Assembly (NCBI RefSeq): GCF_018129965.1
Contig: NZ_JAFCKW010000034.1
Coordinates: forward strand, 1-64,000
From: Bradyrhizobium diazoefficiens
Lineage (GTDB): Bacteria > Pseudomonadota > Alphaproteobacteria > Rhizobiales > Xanthobacteraceae
Direction of reading: 5' to 3'
Length of the DNA stretch: 64,000 bases
Shown here piece after piece: positions 50,733 through 59,127 of the stretch. The number at the start of each line of letters is the position of its first letter. Within the stretch, counting starts at the first letter, position 1. The notes beneath the pieces were generated by a model that had not been told where the DNA came from, did no database searches, and saw only the letters and a list, made by a program, of their open reading frames with translations. The position numbers and the translations under genes were made by a program.

Positions 50733-50829
50733 ATTCCGGGGCGCGCGTAGCGCGAGCCCGGAATCCATGGAGCGGCAGAGACGGTGGATGAATGGATTCC
50801 GGGTTCGCGACTTTGTCGCGAACCGGAAT
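50733..50829. repeat. Family F paired hairpins (ATTCCGGG...CCCGGAAT)
   Basis: Two hairpins, 50733-50764 and 50796-50829, each ended by ATTCCGG and its complement, with the first containing GCGCGC...GCGCG and the second TTCGCGAC...GTCGCGAA. A single short member is at 62894-62918. It lies in the convergent gap before xth. Confidence 0.75.
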
Positions 50830-50838
50830 GAAAGGAGG

Positions 50839-51654
50839 TCACACCTCCAGCGTCACCGTCACCGGCACGTGGTCCGACGGACGCTCCCAGCTCCGCGCAT
50901 CGCGCAGAATCCTGAAATCACTCACCGCATCCTTCAGCGCGCGAGAGACCCAGATGTGGTCGAGCCTGCGGCCGCGGTCGCCGACGGTCCAGTCGGCGGA
51001 ACGGTAGCTCCACCACGTATAGACTTTTTCCGACATCGGAATGCGATCGCGTGCGACGTCGACCCATTCGCCGGCCTCGAGCGCGGCCTTGAGCTTCTCG
51101 GTCTCGACCGGCGTGTGCGACACCACCTTGAGCAGCTGCCTGTGCGACCACACGTCGTTCTCGTGCGGGGCAACGTTGAGATCGCCGACCAGGATGTGGC
51201 GATCCTCCCCGCGCGGATGCAGCGGCTCGCAGGCCTTCATCTCGTCGAGGAAACGAAGCTTGTGGTCGAACTTCTCGTTCAGGGCGGGATCGGGAATGTC
51301 GCCGCCGGCGGGCACGTAGAAATTATGCAGCACCAGCGGCTTTGCGATAGCGGCCTTGCTTCCGAACGACACCGAAATGTGGCGCGAGTCTATCTTGTCG
51401 CAGAAGGTGCGGATGTCTTGCGACTCGAACGGGATTTTCGAGACGATGGCGACGCCATGATAGCCCTTCTGCCCATTCAGCGCGACATGCTCGTAGCCGA
51501 GCTGTTTGAAGCGCTTCAACGGAAAGGCGTCGTCGATGCACTTGGTCTCCTGCAGGCACAGCACATGCGGCCGCGCGCTCTTGAGAAATTTCGCGACCAG
51601 GTCGATGCGCAGCCGCACCGAATTGATGTTCCAGGTTGTCAGGGACAGGCGCAT
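50839..51654 (-). CDS. xth: Exodeoxyribonuclease III / AP endonuclease
   Basis: 271 residues. Base-excision-repair AP endonuclease of the XthA/ExoIII fold. N-terminal LTTWNINSVRLRI (Asn metal ligand), LCLQETKCID near 33-42 (catalytic Glu), LVGDLNVAPHENDVW near 150-164, and the C-terminal RLDHIWVS and PSDHVPV (Asp-His pair). All catalytic landmarks present. Confidence 0.95.
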   Translation of the reverse strand: MRLSLTTWNINSVRLRIDLVAKFLKSARPHVLCLQETKCIDDAFPLKRFKQLGYEHVALNGQKGYHGVAIVSKIPFESQDIRTFCDKIDSRHISVSFGSKAAIAKPLVLHNFYVPAGGDIPDPALNEKFDHKLRFLDEMKACEPLHPRGEDRHILVGDLNVAPHENDVWSHRQLLKVVSHTPVETEKLKAALEAGEWVDVARDRIPMSEKVYTWWSYRSADWTVGDRGRRLDHIWVSRALKDAVSDFRILRDARSWERPSDHVPVTVTLEV

Positions 51655-51680
51655 GAGAACGATCTAACAAACTCCATCCG

Positions 51681-51760
51681 TCATGGCCGGGCTTGTCCCG
51701 GCCATCCACGCCTTTTTTGGGTCCTGGAAACGTGGATGCCCGGGACAAGCCCGGGCATGA
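51681..51760. repeat. Inverted hairpin pair between xth and lolA
   Basis: TCATGGCCGGGCTTGTCCCG then GCCAT on the left and ATGCCCGGGACAAGCCCGGG then CATGA on the right, with CCACG/CGTGG inside. It is a large palindrome related to families E and F by the CGGGACAAG word. It may serve as terminator or REP-type element. Confidence 0.7.
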
Positions 51761-51784
51761 CAATCATCCGAGCGGCCGCCGGGC

Positions 51785-52696
51785 CTATCCCGGCGACTGC
51801 CCGTAATTGGTGAAGTCGATCTTGAACATGCTGGGATCGAGCTTCTTGGTCGCGTCGAGATTGTAGACTGCGATCGTGGTGTCGTAGCCCTGCGGGTCGG
51901 TGACGGTCCACTGTTTCAACTGGCCGTCCTTGGCGCCGAACATCAGGAGCAGCCGGCTGGTGCCGACCAGCGCCTGCTTCTCCTCGATGGTGACGCTGAC
52001 GAAGACGTCATCGGCCGAGACGTTGACGACGTTGGTGTCCTTCATCAGATCGATGCGATCGGACAGCAGGAAGCGGAGCGGCGTCTGCGACAGCGGATAG
52101 ACGTCCTGCGTGGCGAGCTTGCGGTCGCGCACCACCAGCGACGATCCGTCGGCGACGATGTCGATCGGGCTCGGCGCGTCGTATTCGAAGCGTACCTTGC
52201 CGGGCTTCTGGATGTAGAAGTCGCCCTGCGTCTTGCTGCCGTCGGGGCCGACCTGGACGAAATTCCCCACCAGCGTCGACAGCGAGGACAGATAGGCGCT
52301 GACCTTGGCCGCCTGCGCCTTCTGGTTGGCGTCGAAGGTCTGGAAGATGCTGCTCGGCACGTTGCGGCGCGGATCGGGGATGACCGGTGTCGGCGGTGTC
52401 TGGGTTGCGCCGGTGACAGCGGGGCCGCCGGCAGACGCGCCGCCGTCACGACCCTTCGGCGCGGGTTTCGGCACGGGCACGGTCTGGGCCACGGACGCTG
52501 CGGTCACCATCGCGGCGGTGATGAGAAGCACGCCGGTGATGCGCGCGCCGCGCGCAGCGAGGGTGGCAGCGAATCGAATGTCCGGATGTCTGATCAACGC
52601 GTCGTCCTGGTTGGCTGGGCGTCTTTTTAGCGTGATTTCTGGCAAATGCAGATAACGTTTTTGCGTGAAATAATCTTCTGAGGCGGCCCGCCTCAC
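51785..52696 (-). CDS. lolA: Outer-membrane lipoprotein carrier LolA-like protein
   Basis: Up to 303 residues. LolA shuttles lipoproteins from the LolCDE transporter to LolB through the periplasm. The LolA fold starts near residue 125 (AAKVSAYLSSLSTLVGNFVQ) with GDFYIQKPGKVRFEYDAPSP near 157-176 and VSVTIEEK near 240. A hydrophobic segment (ITGVLLITAAMVTAASVAQT, about 53-72) is the export signal, so the true start may be later; a TTG at 52597 is an option. The ATG at 52696 overlaps the ftsK stop as ATGA. A Pro/Gly-rich linker precedes the fold. Confidence 0.85.
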   Translation of the reverse strand: MRRAASEDYFTQKRYLHLPEITLKRRPANQDDALIRHPDIRFAATLAARGARITGVLLITAAMVTAASVAQTVPVPKPAPKGRDGGASAGGPAVTGATQTPPTPVIPDPRRNVPSSIFQTFDANQKAQAAKVSAYLSSLSTLVGNFVQVGPDGSKTQGDFYIQKPGKVRFEYDAPSPIDIVADGSSLVVRDRKLATQDVYPLSQTPLRFLLSDRIDLMKDTNVVNVSADDVFVSVTIEEKQALVGTSRLLLMFGAKDGQLKQWTVTDPQGYDTTIAVYNLDATKKLDPSMFKIDFTNYGQSPG

Positions 52697-55179
52697 ATAT
52701 GGCTGTCTTCTTCCTCGACCAGAATCTCGCGTTTGCCGGCATGGTTGGCGGGGCCGACGATACCTTCGAGTTCCATGCGCTCCATCAGCGATGCGGCGCG
52801 GTTATAGCCGATTTGCAGCCGGCGCTGGATGTAGCTGGTCGAAGCCTTGCGGTCGCGCTTGACGATGGCAACGGCCTGCTGGAACAGGTCGCCGCCGCCA
52901 TCCGCGCCCATGCCGCTGGCGTCGAACACCGCGCCGCCGTCCTCGTCCTCGGTGGGCTCCTCGGCCGTGACCGCCTCGAGATATTCCGGCTGGCCCTGCG
53001 TCTTGAGGTGGCGCACCACCTTCTCGACCTCGTCGTCCGACGCGAAAGGACCGTGCACGCGGCTGATGCGGCCGCCGCCGGCCATGTAGAGCATGTCGCC
53101 CTGGCCGAGCAGTTGCTCGGCGCCCATCTCGCCCAGAATGGTCCGGCTGTCGATCTTGGAGGTGACCTGGAAGGCGATGCGGGTCGGGAAGTTCGCCTTG
53201 ATGGTGCCGGTGATGACGTCGACCGACGGGCGCTGCGTCGCGAGGATCACGTGCAGGCCGGCGGCGCGCGCCATCTGCGCGAGGCGCTGCACCGCGCCTT
53301 CGATGTCCTTGCCCGCGACCATCATCAGGTCGGCCATCTCGTCGACGATGATGACGATGTAGGGCAGCGGATCGAGCGAGAGCTTCTCTTCCTCGTAGAT
53401 CGCCTTGCCGGTTTCCTTGTCGAAGCCGGTGTGCACCGTGCGCGTCGGCTCCTCGCCCTTGGCCTTCAATTCGAGCAGGCGCGTATTGTAGCCGTCGATG
53501 TTGCGCACACCGAGCTTGGCCATGTTCTTGTAGCGCTCTTCCATCTCGCGCACGGCCCATTTCAGCGCGACCACCGCCTTCTTGGGGTCGGTCACGACCG
53601 GCGTGAGCAGATGGGGAATGCCGTCATAGACGGAGAGTTCGAGCATCTTCGGATCGACCATGATCAGGCGGCACTGGTCCGGGCGCAGGCGGTAGACCAG
53701 GCTGAGGATCATGGTGTTGATGGCAACCGATTTGCCGGAGCCGGTGGTGCCGGCGATCAGCATGTGCGGCGTACGCGCAAGGTCGATGATGACGGGATCG
53801 CCGCCGATGGTCTTGCCGAGGCAGAGCGGCAGCTTCGCAACCGAATCGACCGTCTCCTTGGCGACCAGCAGCTCGCGCAGATAGACCTTTTCGCGATGCG
53901 CGTTCGGCAGCTCGATGCCGATGGCATTGCGGCCGGGCACGACCGCGACACGCGCGGACAGCGCGCTCATCGAACGGGCGATGTCGTCGGCAAGGCCGAT
54001 GACGCGCGACGACTTGATGCCCGGCGCCGGCTCCAGCTCGTACAGCGTGACGACGGGACCCGGATTGGCTTTCACGATCTCGCCGCGCACGCCGAAATCC
54101 TGCAGAACGCCTTCGAGCGAGCGCGAATTGGCCTCCAGCTCGGCCTTGCTGAGCGGCTGGCGATCGCCGGCCTTCGACGCGGCCAGAACGGACACGGATG
54201 GAAGCTCGAACTTGTCGGAGGATTTTTTGGAAGCGCCCTTTGCTGCCGGCTTCTTGCGCGGGGCGCGCGCGGCGGGCTCTTCCTCTTCCTCCTCCTCGTC
54301 GTCTTCCGGTTCCTCTTCGTGCGCGTCTTCGTCGTCTTCGTCATGCGCATGCGGGGAGATCGAGGGTGCGGCGCGGCCGCCACCGAGATTCGGTTCCTGG
54401 CGGCTGAACGAAACGGCCTTGCTCTTGGGGCCGCTCGAGACGAGCGAGCGGTACGCGGCGCCACACAGCCAGATCAGCCGCGCCCTGGTGCTCATCAAGG
54501 CGTGGAACAGCCATCCCAGCGACACCGAACCGCGATCGCTCTCGTCGTCTTCGTCGAGCGGCTTGTCGTCATCCTCGATCTCCGCAAGCTCGTCGTCATG
54601 CTCGCGTGCGCCGAGGCCGCAGGCGACCAGGAAGGTCGCGGCCATCGCGGCGAACAGGATCGTGCCCAGCACCATGCGATAGATCGTGCCGGCCGGTCCG
54701 AAGATCACCGCGGGCGCGCGCACCAGGGCGTCGCCAACGACGCCGCCGAGGCCGGTCGGCAGCGGCCAGGCGCCGCCATGCGGCCAGCAGCTCACGAAGC
54801 CCGATGCGATCACCGTGCAGAGAATCCAGCAGCCGAGCCGCAGGGCTTCGCGGTCGAACGGGCGGTGCGTCATCATGCGCCAGCCCCAGACCGCGACGGT
54901 GAGGATCAGCATGATCGCGCCGAGCCCGAGGATCTGCATCGCAAGGTCGGCGCCGATCGCGCCGGCATAACCCAGGATGTTGCGGATCGGCCGCGAGGTG
55001 GCGTGGCTGAGGCTGGGATCCTGCACCGACCAGGTCATCAGCGCGGCCGAGGCGACGCCCGACAGCGTGATCAGGCCGAAGCCGGCGAGTTCGCGCACAC
55101 GCCGGCCCAGCGCCTCGCGGATCGAGGCCGGCAGATGCCCGACCAGTGGAATGACACGTTCGATCGCCGACATGCTCAC
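52693..55179 (-). CDS. ftsK: DNA translocase FtsK
   Basis: 828 residues. Septal DNA pump that clears and resolves the terminus of the chromosome during division. Four N-terminal membrane helices (to about residue 200), an acidic Glu-rich linker at about 270-310, FtsK alpha and beta domains with Walker A GTTGSGKS near 477-484 and Walker B YIVIIVDEMADLM near 595, and a C-terminal winged-helix gamma domain (AVAIVKRDRKASTSYIQRRL, about 765-785) that reads KOPS sites. Full length. It starts 9 bases after the aminotransferase stop. Confidence 0.97.
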   Translation of the reverse strand: MSMSAIERVIPLVGHLPASIREALGRRVRELAGFGLITLSGVASAALMTWSVQDPSLSHATSRPIRNILGYAGAIGADLAMQILGLGAIMLILTVAVWGWRMMTHRPFDREALRLGCWILCTVIASGFVSCWPHGGAWPLPTGLGGVVGDALVRAPAVIFGPAGTIYRMVLGTILFAAMAATFLVACGLGAREHDDELAEIEDDDKPLDEDDESDRGSVSLGWLFHALMSTRARLIWLCGAAYRSLVSSGPKSKAVSFSRQEPNLGGGRAAPSISPHAHDEDDEDAHEEEPEDDEEEEEEEPAARAPRKKPAAKGASKKSSDKFELPSVSVLAASKAGDRQPLSKAELEANSRSLEGVLQDFGVRGEIVKANPGPVVTLYELEPAPGIKSSRVIGLADDIARSMSALSARVAVVPGRNAIGIELPNAHREKVYLRELLVAKETVDSVAKLPLCLGKTIGGDPVIIDLARTPHMLIAGTTGSGKSVAINTMILSLVYRLRPDQCRLIMVDPKMLELSVYDGIPHLLTPVVTDPKKAVVALKWAVREMEERYKNMAKLGVRNIDGYNTRLLELKAKGEEPTRTVHTGFDKETGKAIYEEEKLSLDPLPYIVIIVDEMADLMMVAGKDIEGAVQRLAQMARAAGLHVILATQRPSVDVITGTIKANFPTRIAFQVTSKIDSRTILGEMGAEQLLGQGDMLYMAGGGRISRVHGPFASDDEVEKVVRHLKTQGQPEYLEAVTAEEPTEDEDGGAVFDASGMGADGGGDLFQQAVAIVKRDRKASTSYIQRRLQIGYNRAASLMERMELEGIVGPANHAGKREILVEEEDSHM

Positions 55180-55188
55180 GGGCCCCGC

Positions 55189-56403
55189 CTAACCCAGAGT
55201 CTCGACCAGCCGGTGCAGCGCCTGCGCCGTGGTCTCGCCATCCTGCACCAGCGCGAGCCGAATATAGCCCGCACCGGGATTGAAGCCGTCGGGCTGGCGC
55301 CGCGCCAGAAAGCTGCCGGGCACCACGCGCACGCCGGCTTCCTTGAAGAGCTTCAGGCACACCGACACGTCGTCGCCGATCTCGGATGTGTTGAGCCAGA
55401 CGCAGAAGCCGGCATCGGGCCGGCGATAGCCATAGCGGTTGCCGATGATCTGGTCGGCGAGATCGAACTTGATTCGGTAGAGCCGGCGGTTTTCCTCGAC
55501 ATGCGCTTCGTCGCCATAGGCAACGGTCGCGACGTGCTGAAGCGGCACCGGCACCTGAGGCGCTGCGATGTTGCGCAGCTCGAGGAACATGCCGATGAAC
55601 TTTTTGTCGCCGGCGGCGAAGCCGACGCGCAGGCCCGGCAGGTTGGAGCGCTTCGACAGCGACTGGAACGCGACCACGCGGGTGAAGTCGGGGCCGGCGC
55701 ATTCGAGCGCGCTGCCCGGGGCTTCACGGGTGTAGATCTCGGAGTAGCACTCGTCGCTGAGGATCACGAAGCCATGGCGGTCGGCGAGCTGCTTCAACCG
55801 TCTGAAATAATCGGGCCTGGCGACCGACCCTTGCGGATTGGCCGGCGAGGCCAGATAGAACGCCACCGTGCGCGCGAGGGTCGCTTCGTCGATGGCGTCG
55901 AGATCGGGCAGGAAGCCGTTTTCAACCGTGGTCGGCAGATACACCGGTTCGCAATGGGCTGCGCGGGCGCCGGCGCCATAGACCGGATAGAACGGATTCG
56001 GCATCAGGATGGCGGGCTTGCCGGGACGCGGGCCGACATAGCGCGCCGCCGCGATCGCGGCGAGGAACAGCCCTTCACGGCTGCCATTGAGGACCAGAAT
56101 CTCGCTCTTGGGGTCTAGCGGCCGGGGCAGTCTGAAGCGCGACGACAGCCAGGTACTCGCCGCCTGGCGAAACGGCTCGGTGCCCTGATTCATCGGGTAA
56201 CGGCCGAAATCGGCGATGTGCTTGGCCAGCACCGGGCCGACGAAATCAGGCACGGGATGCTGCGGTTCGCCGACGGCAAGCGTAATCAGGGGCTTGCCGG
56301 GATGATGGGGAGCCAGCAGCTCGTTCAGCCGGACGAAGGGCGAGCGGTCGGTATCGGAGCTTCCACTGGCCTGCGGCGCACTGGATGAAGCGGTCATAGC
56401 CAT
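55189..56403 (-). CDS. Class I/II PLP aminotransferase (DapC-like)
   Basis: About 404 residues. Fold-type I aminotransferase; similar genes next to ftsK are annotated as N-succinyldiaminopimelate or general aromatic aminotransferases. LAVGEPQHPVP (about 42-52), YPMNQGTEPFRQAA near 70-83, the Asn in SPANPQGSVA near 180 and the PLP lysine in FQSLSKRSNLPGLRVGF (Lys near 240) are visible. Start is uncertain among ATGs at 56439, 56403 and 56397. Substrate cannot be read from the sequence. Confidence 0.87.
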   Translation of the reverse strand: MAMTASSSAPQASGSSDTDRSPFVRLNELLAPHHPGKPLITLAVGEPQHPVPDFVGPVLAKHIADFGRYPMNQGTEPFRQAASTWLSSRFRLPRPLDPKSEILVLNGSREGLFLAAIAAARYVGPRPGKPAILMPNPFYPVYGAGARAAHCEPVYLPTTVENGFLPDLDAIDEATLARTVAFYLASPANPQGSVARPDYFRRLKQLADRHGFVILSDECYSEIYTREAPGSALECAGPDFTRVVAFQSLSKRSNLPGLRVGFAAGDKKFIGMFLELRNIAAPQVPVPLQHVATVAYGDEAHVEENRRLYRIKFDLADQIIGNRYGYRRPDAGFCVWLNTSEIGDDVSVCLKLFKEAGVRVVPGSFLARRQPDGFNPGAGYIRLALVQDGETTAQALHRLVETLG

Positions 56404-56589
56404 TCTGGACGCCAGCACTCTTGGAACAGCCGGTCGCACCAGGGCGCCGGCAGGAAGCGGTTCAGTTCACCATAGATAGGGCGAGGTTAAGACGCGATTA
56501 ACCATCGGCGGGCCGGCCCGTCCAGAGCCGAATATCTGGACCGGATCAGGCGTACGGCACCCCTGAGCCATCTGTTTTTTTGATCAGGC

Positions 56590-56630
56590 CGGCACAAAAA
56601 GAAAGGGGCTCCAACTTGCGCTGGAGCCCC
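56590..56630 (-). terminator. Intrinsic terminator downstream of amtB
   Basis: Perfect 9-bp stem GGGGCTCCA (56605-56613) and TGGAGCCCC (56622-56630). On the minus strand it is followed by TTTCTTTTTGTG. It lies about 85 bases past the end of the first amtB gene. Confidence 0.8.
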
Positions 56631-56714
56631 TCGACGGTCAGGGCATTGCCGGGTATGTGCCCGAACCGTAGTTCTGGGCGCGATCCCCGAGGAGATCGCG
56701 CCCCGGGAGAACAC

Positions 56715-58163
56715 TTACATGTTGTAGGCGCGCTCGGTGTGCTCGGTGATGTCGAGGCCCTCACGCTCGGTCTCGACATTGGCGCGGAGGCCAACGATCA
56801 CATCGACGACCTTGTAGAGGATCGCCGAACCGATGCCCGACCAGACCAGCGTGGTGCCGACGCCCCAGAGCTGGGAAATCATCTGCGCCGCGAAGTCGTA
56901 ATCGGCAACCTTCGGGGGGATCGCGGTGTAGTCGATGATGCCCGCACCGCCCAGCGCCGGATTGACGAGGATACCGGTGCCGAGAGCGCCGATGATGCCG
57001 CCGACGCAGTGCACGCCGAACACATCGAGGCTGTCATCGTAGCCGAGCGCGTTCTTCACGACGGTGCAGAAGAACAGGCAGACCACGCCGACCACGAGGC
57101 CGAGGACGATCGCACCCATGACACCGGCGTAGCCGGCGGCAGGCGTGACGGCCACGAGGCCCGCGACGGCGCCGGAGATGACGCCCAGCACCGACGGGTG
57201 ACCCTTGATGATCCACTCCGCGAACATCCACGACAGCGCGGCGGCTGCGGTGGCGACGAAGGAGTTGGTCATGGCGAGGGCAGCACCGCCATTGGCTTCG
57301 AGGTTGGAGCCGGCGTTGAAGCCGAACCAGCCGACCCAGAGCAGCGAGGCGCCGATCATCGACATGGTCAGCGAGTGCGGAGCCATCAGCTCCTTGCCGT
57401 AGCCGACGCGCTTGCCGATCAGCAGAGCGCCGACGAGACCCGCGATACCGGCGTTGATGTGCACCACGGTGCCGCCTGCGAAGTCGATCGCGCCCTTCTT
57501 GAAGATCCAGCCTGCGTCTGCGTTCACTTCGTCGAGCTTGGCCTGGGCCGCGGTCTTCGCCGCCGCGTCAGTGGCAGCAGCAAGAGCCTTGGCAGCGTCC
57601 TGGATCAGATCCGGGCCGGGCCAGTACCAAACCATGTGCGCGATCGGGAAGTAGATCAGCGTGACCCAGAGCGGAACGAACAGAGCGAGCGCCGCGAACT
57701 TCATGCGTTCGGCAAAGGCGCCGACGATGAGGGCGGGCGTGATCGCCGCGAAGGTCATCTGGAAGCACATGTAGATGAGCTCCGAGATGTTGGCGTCGAC
57801 CGAGAAGGTCGCCGCCTTCGAGTCGGTGGTGACGCCCATCATGAAGGCCTTGGAGAAGCCGCCGATGAAGTCGGAACCGCCGGTGAAGGCGAGGCTGTAG
57901 CCGTACACGGCCCAGATCACGGTGACGACGCAGACGGTGTAGAACACCTGCATCAGGACGGAGAGCATGTTCTTGGAGCGGACGAGACCGCCGTAGAACA
58001 ATGCGAGACCCGGGATCGTCATCAACAGCACGAGCACTGTCGATGTCAGCATCCAGGCGTTGTCTCCCTTGTTGACCGTTGGCTCGGCGTAGGCTGCGGT
58101 CGCAGCGAACAGGCCGACTGCGAGAGCCGCCAATCCCGCGCCATAGGGACGCTTAAACGTCAT
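56715..58163 (-). CDS. amtB: Ammonium transporter AmtB, copy 1
   Basis: 482 residues. N-terminal signal peptide (LAALAVGLFAATAAYAEP, about 9-26), then the 11-helix Amt fold: TIPGLALFYGGLVRSKN near 55-71, FAAITPALIVGAFAERMKF near 145, GTVVHINAGIAGLVGALL near 230, and the pore His pair region DVFGVHCVGGIIGALGTG near 375. A 40-residue Ala/Lys insertion at about 178-215 is unlike AmtB2. It lies 39 bases after glnK1, a conserved operon. Confidence 0.96.
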   Translation of the reverse strand: MTFKRPYGAGLAALAVGLFAATAAYAEPTVNKGDNAWMLTSTVLVLLMTIPGLALFYGGLVRSKNMLSVLMQVFYTVCVVTVIWAVYGYSLAFTGGSDFIGGFSKAFMMGVTTDSKAATFSVDANISELIYMCFQMTFAAITPALIVGAFAERMKFAALALFVPLWVTLIYFPIAHMVWYWPGPDLIQDAAKALAAATDAAAKTAAQAKLDEVNADAGWIFKKGAIDFAGGTVVHINAGIAGLVGALLIGKRVGYGKELMAPHSLTMSMIGASLLWVGWFGFNAGSNLEANGGAALAMTNSFVATAAAALSWMFAEWIIKGHPSVLGVISGAVAGLVAVTPAAGYAGVMGAIVLGLVVGVVCLFFCTVVKNALGYDDSLDVFGVHCVGGIIGALGTGILVNPALGGAGIIDYTAIPPKVADYDFAAQMISQLWGVGTTLVWSGIGSAILYKVVDVIVGLRANVETEREGLDITEHTERAYNM

Positions 58164-58202
58164 TTCACTTACTCCTGATTGAATTTTTGATTGGGCGAGA
58201 AA

Positions 58203-58541
58203 TCAGAGTGCCGCGGCATCAGCCTCGCCGGTGCGGATGCGAACCGCATGGTCGAGGTTGATGACGAAGATCTTGCCGTCGCCGATCTGTCCGGTTTTCG
58301 CAGCGGACGTGATGGCGTCGATGGTCTTGTCGACCTGGTCGGAGGCGACAGCGACTTCGATCTTGATCTTGGGCAGGAAGCTCACGGCGTATTCAGCGCC
58401 GCGATAGATTTCCGTATGACCTTTCTGTCGGCCATATCCCTTGACTTCCGTCACCGTAAGACCGTGAACGCCGATGGCGGTCAGGGCGTCACGGACTTCT
58501 TCCAGCTTGAATGGCTTGATAATCGCCATAACAATTTTCAT
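58203..58541 (-). CDS. glnK: PII signal protein GlnK, copy 1
   Basis: 112 residues. Trimeric nitrogen sensor that blocks AmtB and is uridylylated by GlnD. Tyr51 in the T-loop (HTEIYRGAEY) and the B and C loops (GKIFVINLDHAVRIRTGE) are present. The ATG at 58541 gives the standard KIVMAIIKPFKLEEV start; the frame continues upstream without meaning. It is preceded by a sigma-54-like promoter. Confidence 0.97.
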   Translation of the reverse strand: MKIVMAIIKPFKLEEVRDALTAIGVHGLTVTEVKGYGRQKGHTEIYRGAEYAVSFLPKIKIEVAVASDQVDKTIDAITSAAKTGQIGDGKIFVINLDHAVRIRTGEADAAAL

Positions 58542-59126
58542 GGGTCCTATCCCCGCTTGGGCCCGGTCCGGACGTGGCCGGGCGTTTCTCGACTGGTTCG
58601 CCACGAGGGAGAAGTTTCACTACGCGGGCACAGCCATGGTCCCTAGAATCAAATGCCGTGCCAGATCGGGCGGGTTGACTAACGGACTATGAAAACGGGT
58701 GTTTTCGCGTTTGACGCGTATTGCGGTGCGGTGCGCCATTACGTCGCGCCCAATGCGTGACCATATCTGATTAAAAATGATGCAAGACAGGCTGCCGACA
58801 CAATGATGCTCATGCGCCGGGCAGCATAAAGGTAATTTAATAGGGCTGACGCTCTCCGCAGCGCTTCTCCGTCCTACGAAATATCCAGACCGGCAACCTC
58901 CTGCCCAGCGCTTGCGCGCAGTGCGGAACCAGTTCGAGCAGGCTGAAACGTGTCCGACGGTATTCGGCTGAGGGCCGCGCAGGAGTTTACGCGGCGTCGC
59001 GCGCCGCAAAAACCCGGTCGATCAGCCCCCATTCGACCCCTTGTTGCGCGGTCATGAAGTGGTCGCGGTCGAGGGTCCGTTCCACCTCCGGCTCGGTGCG
59101 CCCGCAATGCTGCGCATAGAGCCGGC
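58542..59126. other. Region between glnK1 and amtB2
   Basis: 585 bases without an intact gene. It holds the sigma-54-like promoter (58649-58663) and, at its right end, the ClpP remnant (58987-59127). I see nothing definite in 58680-58985, which may be further decayed relic sequence. Confidence 0.6.
58649..58663 (-). promoter_or_regulatory. Sigma-54-type promoter upstream of glnK1
   Basis: On the minus strand TGGCAC-GGCAT-TTGA. It matches the -24 element TGGCACG exactly and the -12 TTGC in three of four bases, with the required spacing. It lies about 108 bases before the glnK1 start. NtrC-controlled sigma-54 promoters ahead of glnK-amtB are well known. Confidence 0.7.
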
Positions 59127-59127
59127 C
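58987..59127 (-). pseudogene. 3' remnant of a ClpP-type serine protease gene
   Basis: The minus strand reads, after the amtB2 stop, RLYAQHCGRTEPEVERTLDR, then DHFMTAQQGVEWGLIDRVF and AARDAA, then TAA. This is the C-terminal 45 residues of ClpP: compare the family pattern of a helix ending ...GR, E-x-DRD-x-F-M-x-A-x-A, and the YGLID(K/R)V end. The catalytic Ser and His lie upstream in ClpP and are missing, so it cannot be active. The frame is not the amtB frame and has no start codon. I infer a decayed or truncated clpP copy. Confidence 0.75.

Noticed and set aside
52699..56118. 1139-codon open frame antisense to ftsK and the aminotransferase
   Set aside because: GC-rich shadow frame. The translation is rich in Arg, His, Asp and Ala with no domain, and ftsK on the other strand is certain.
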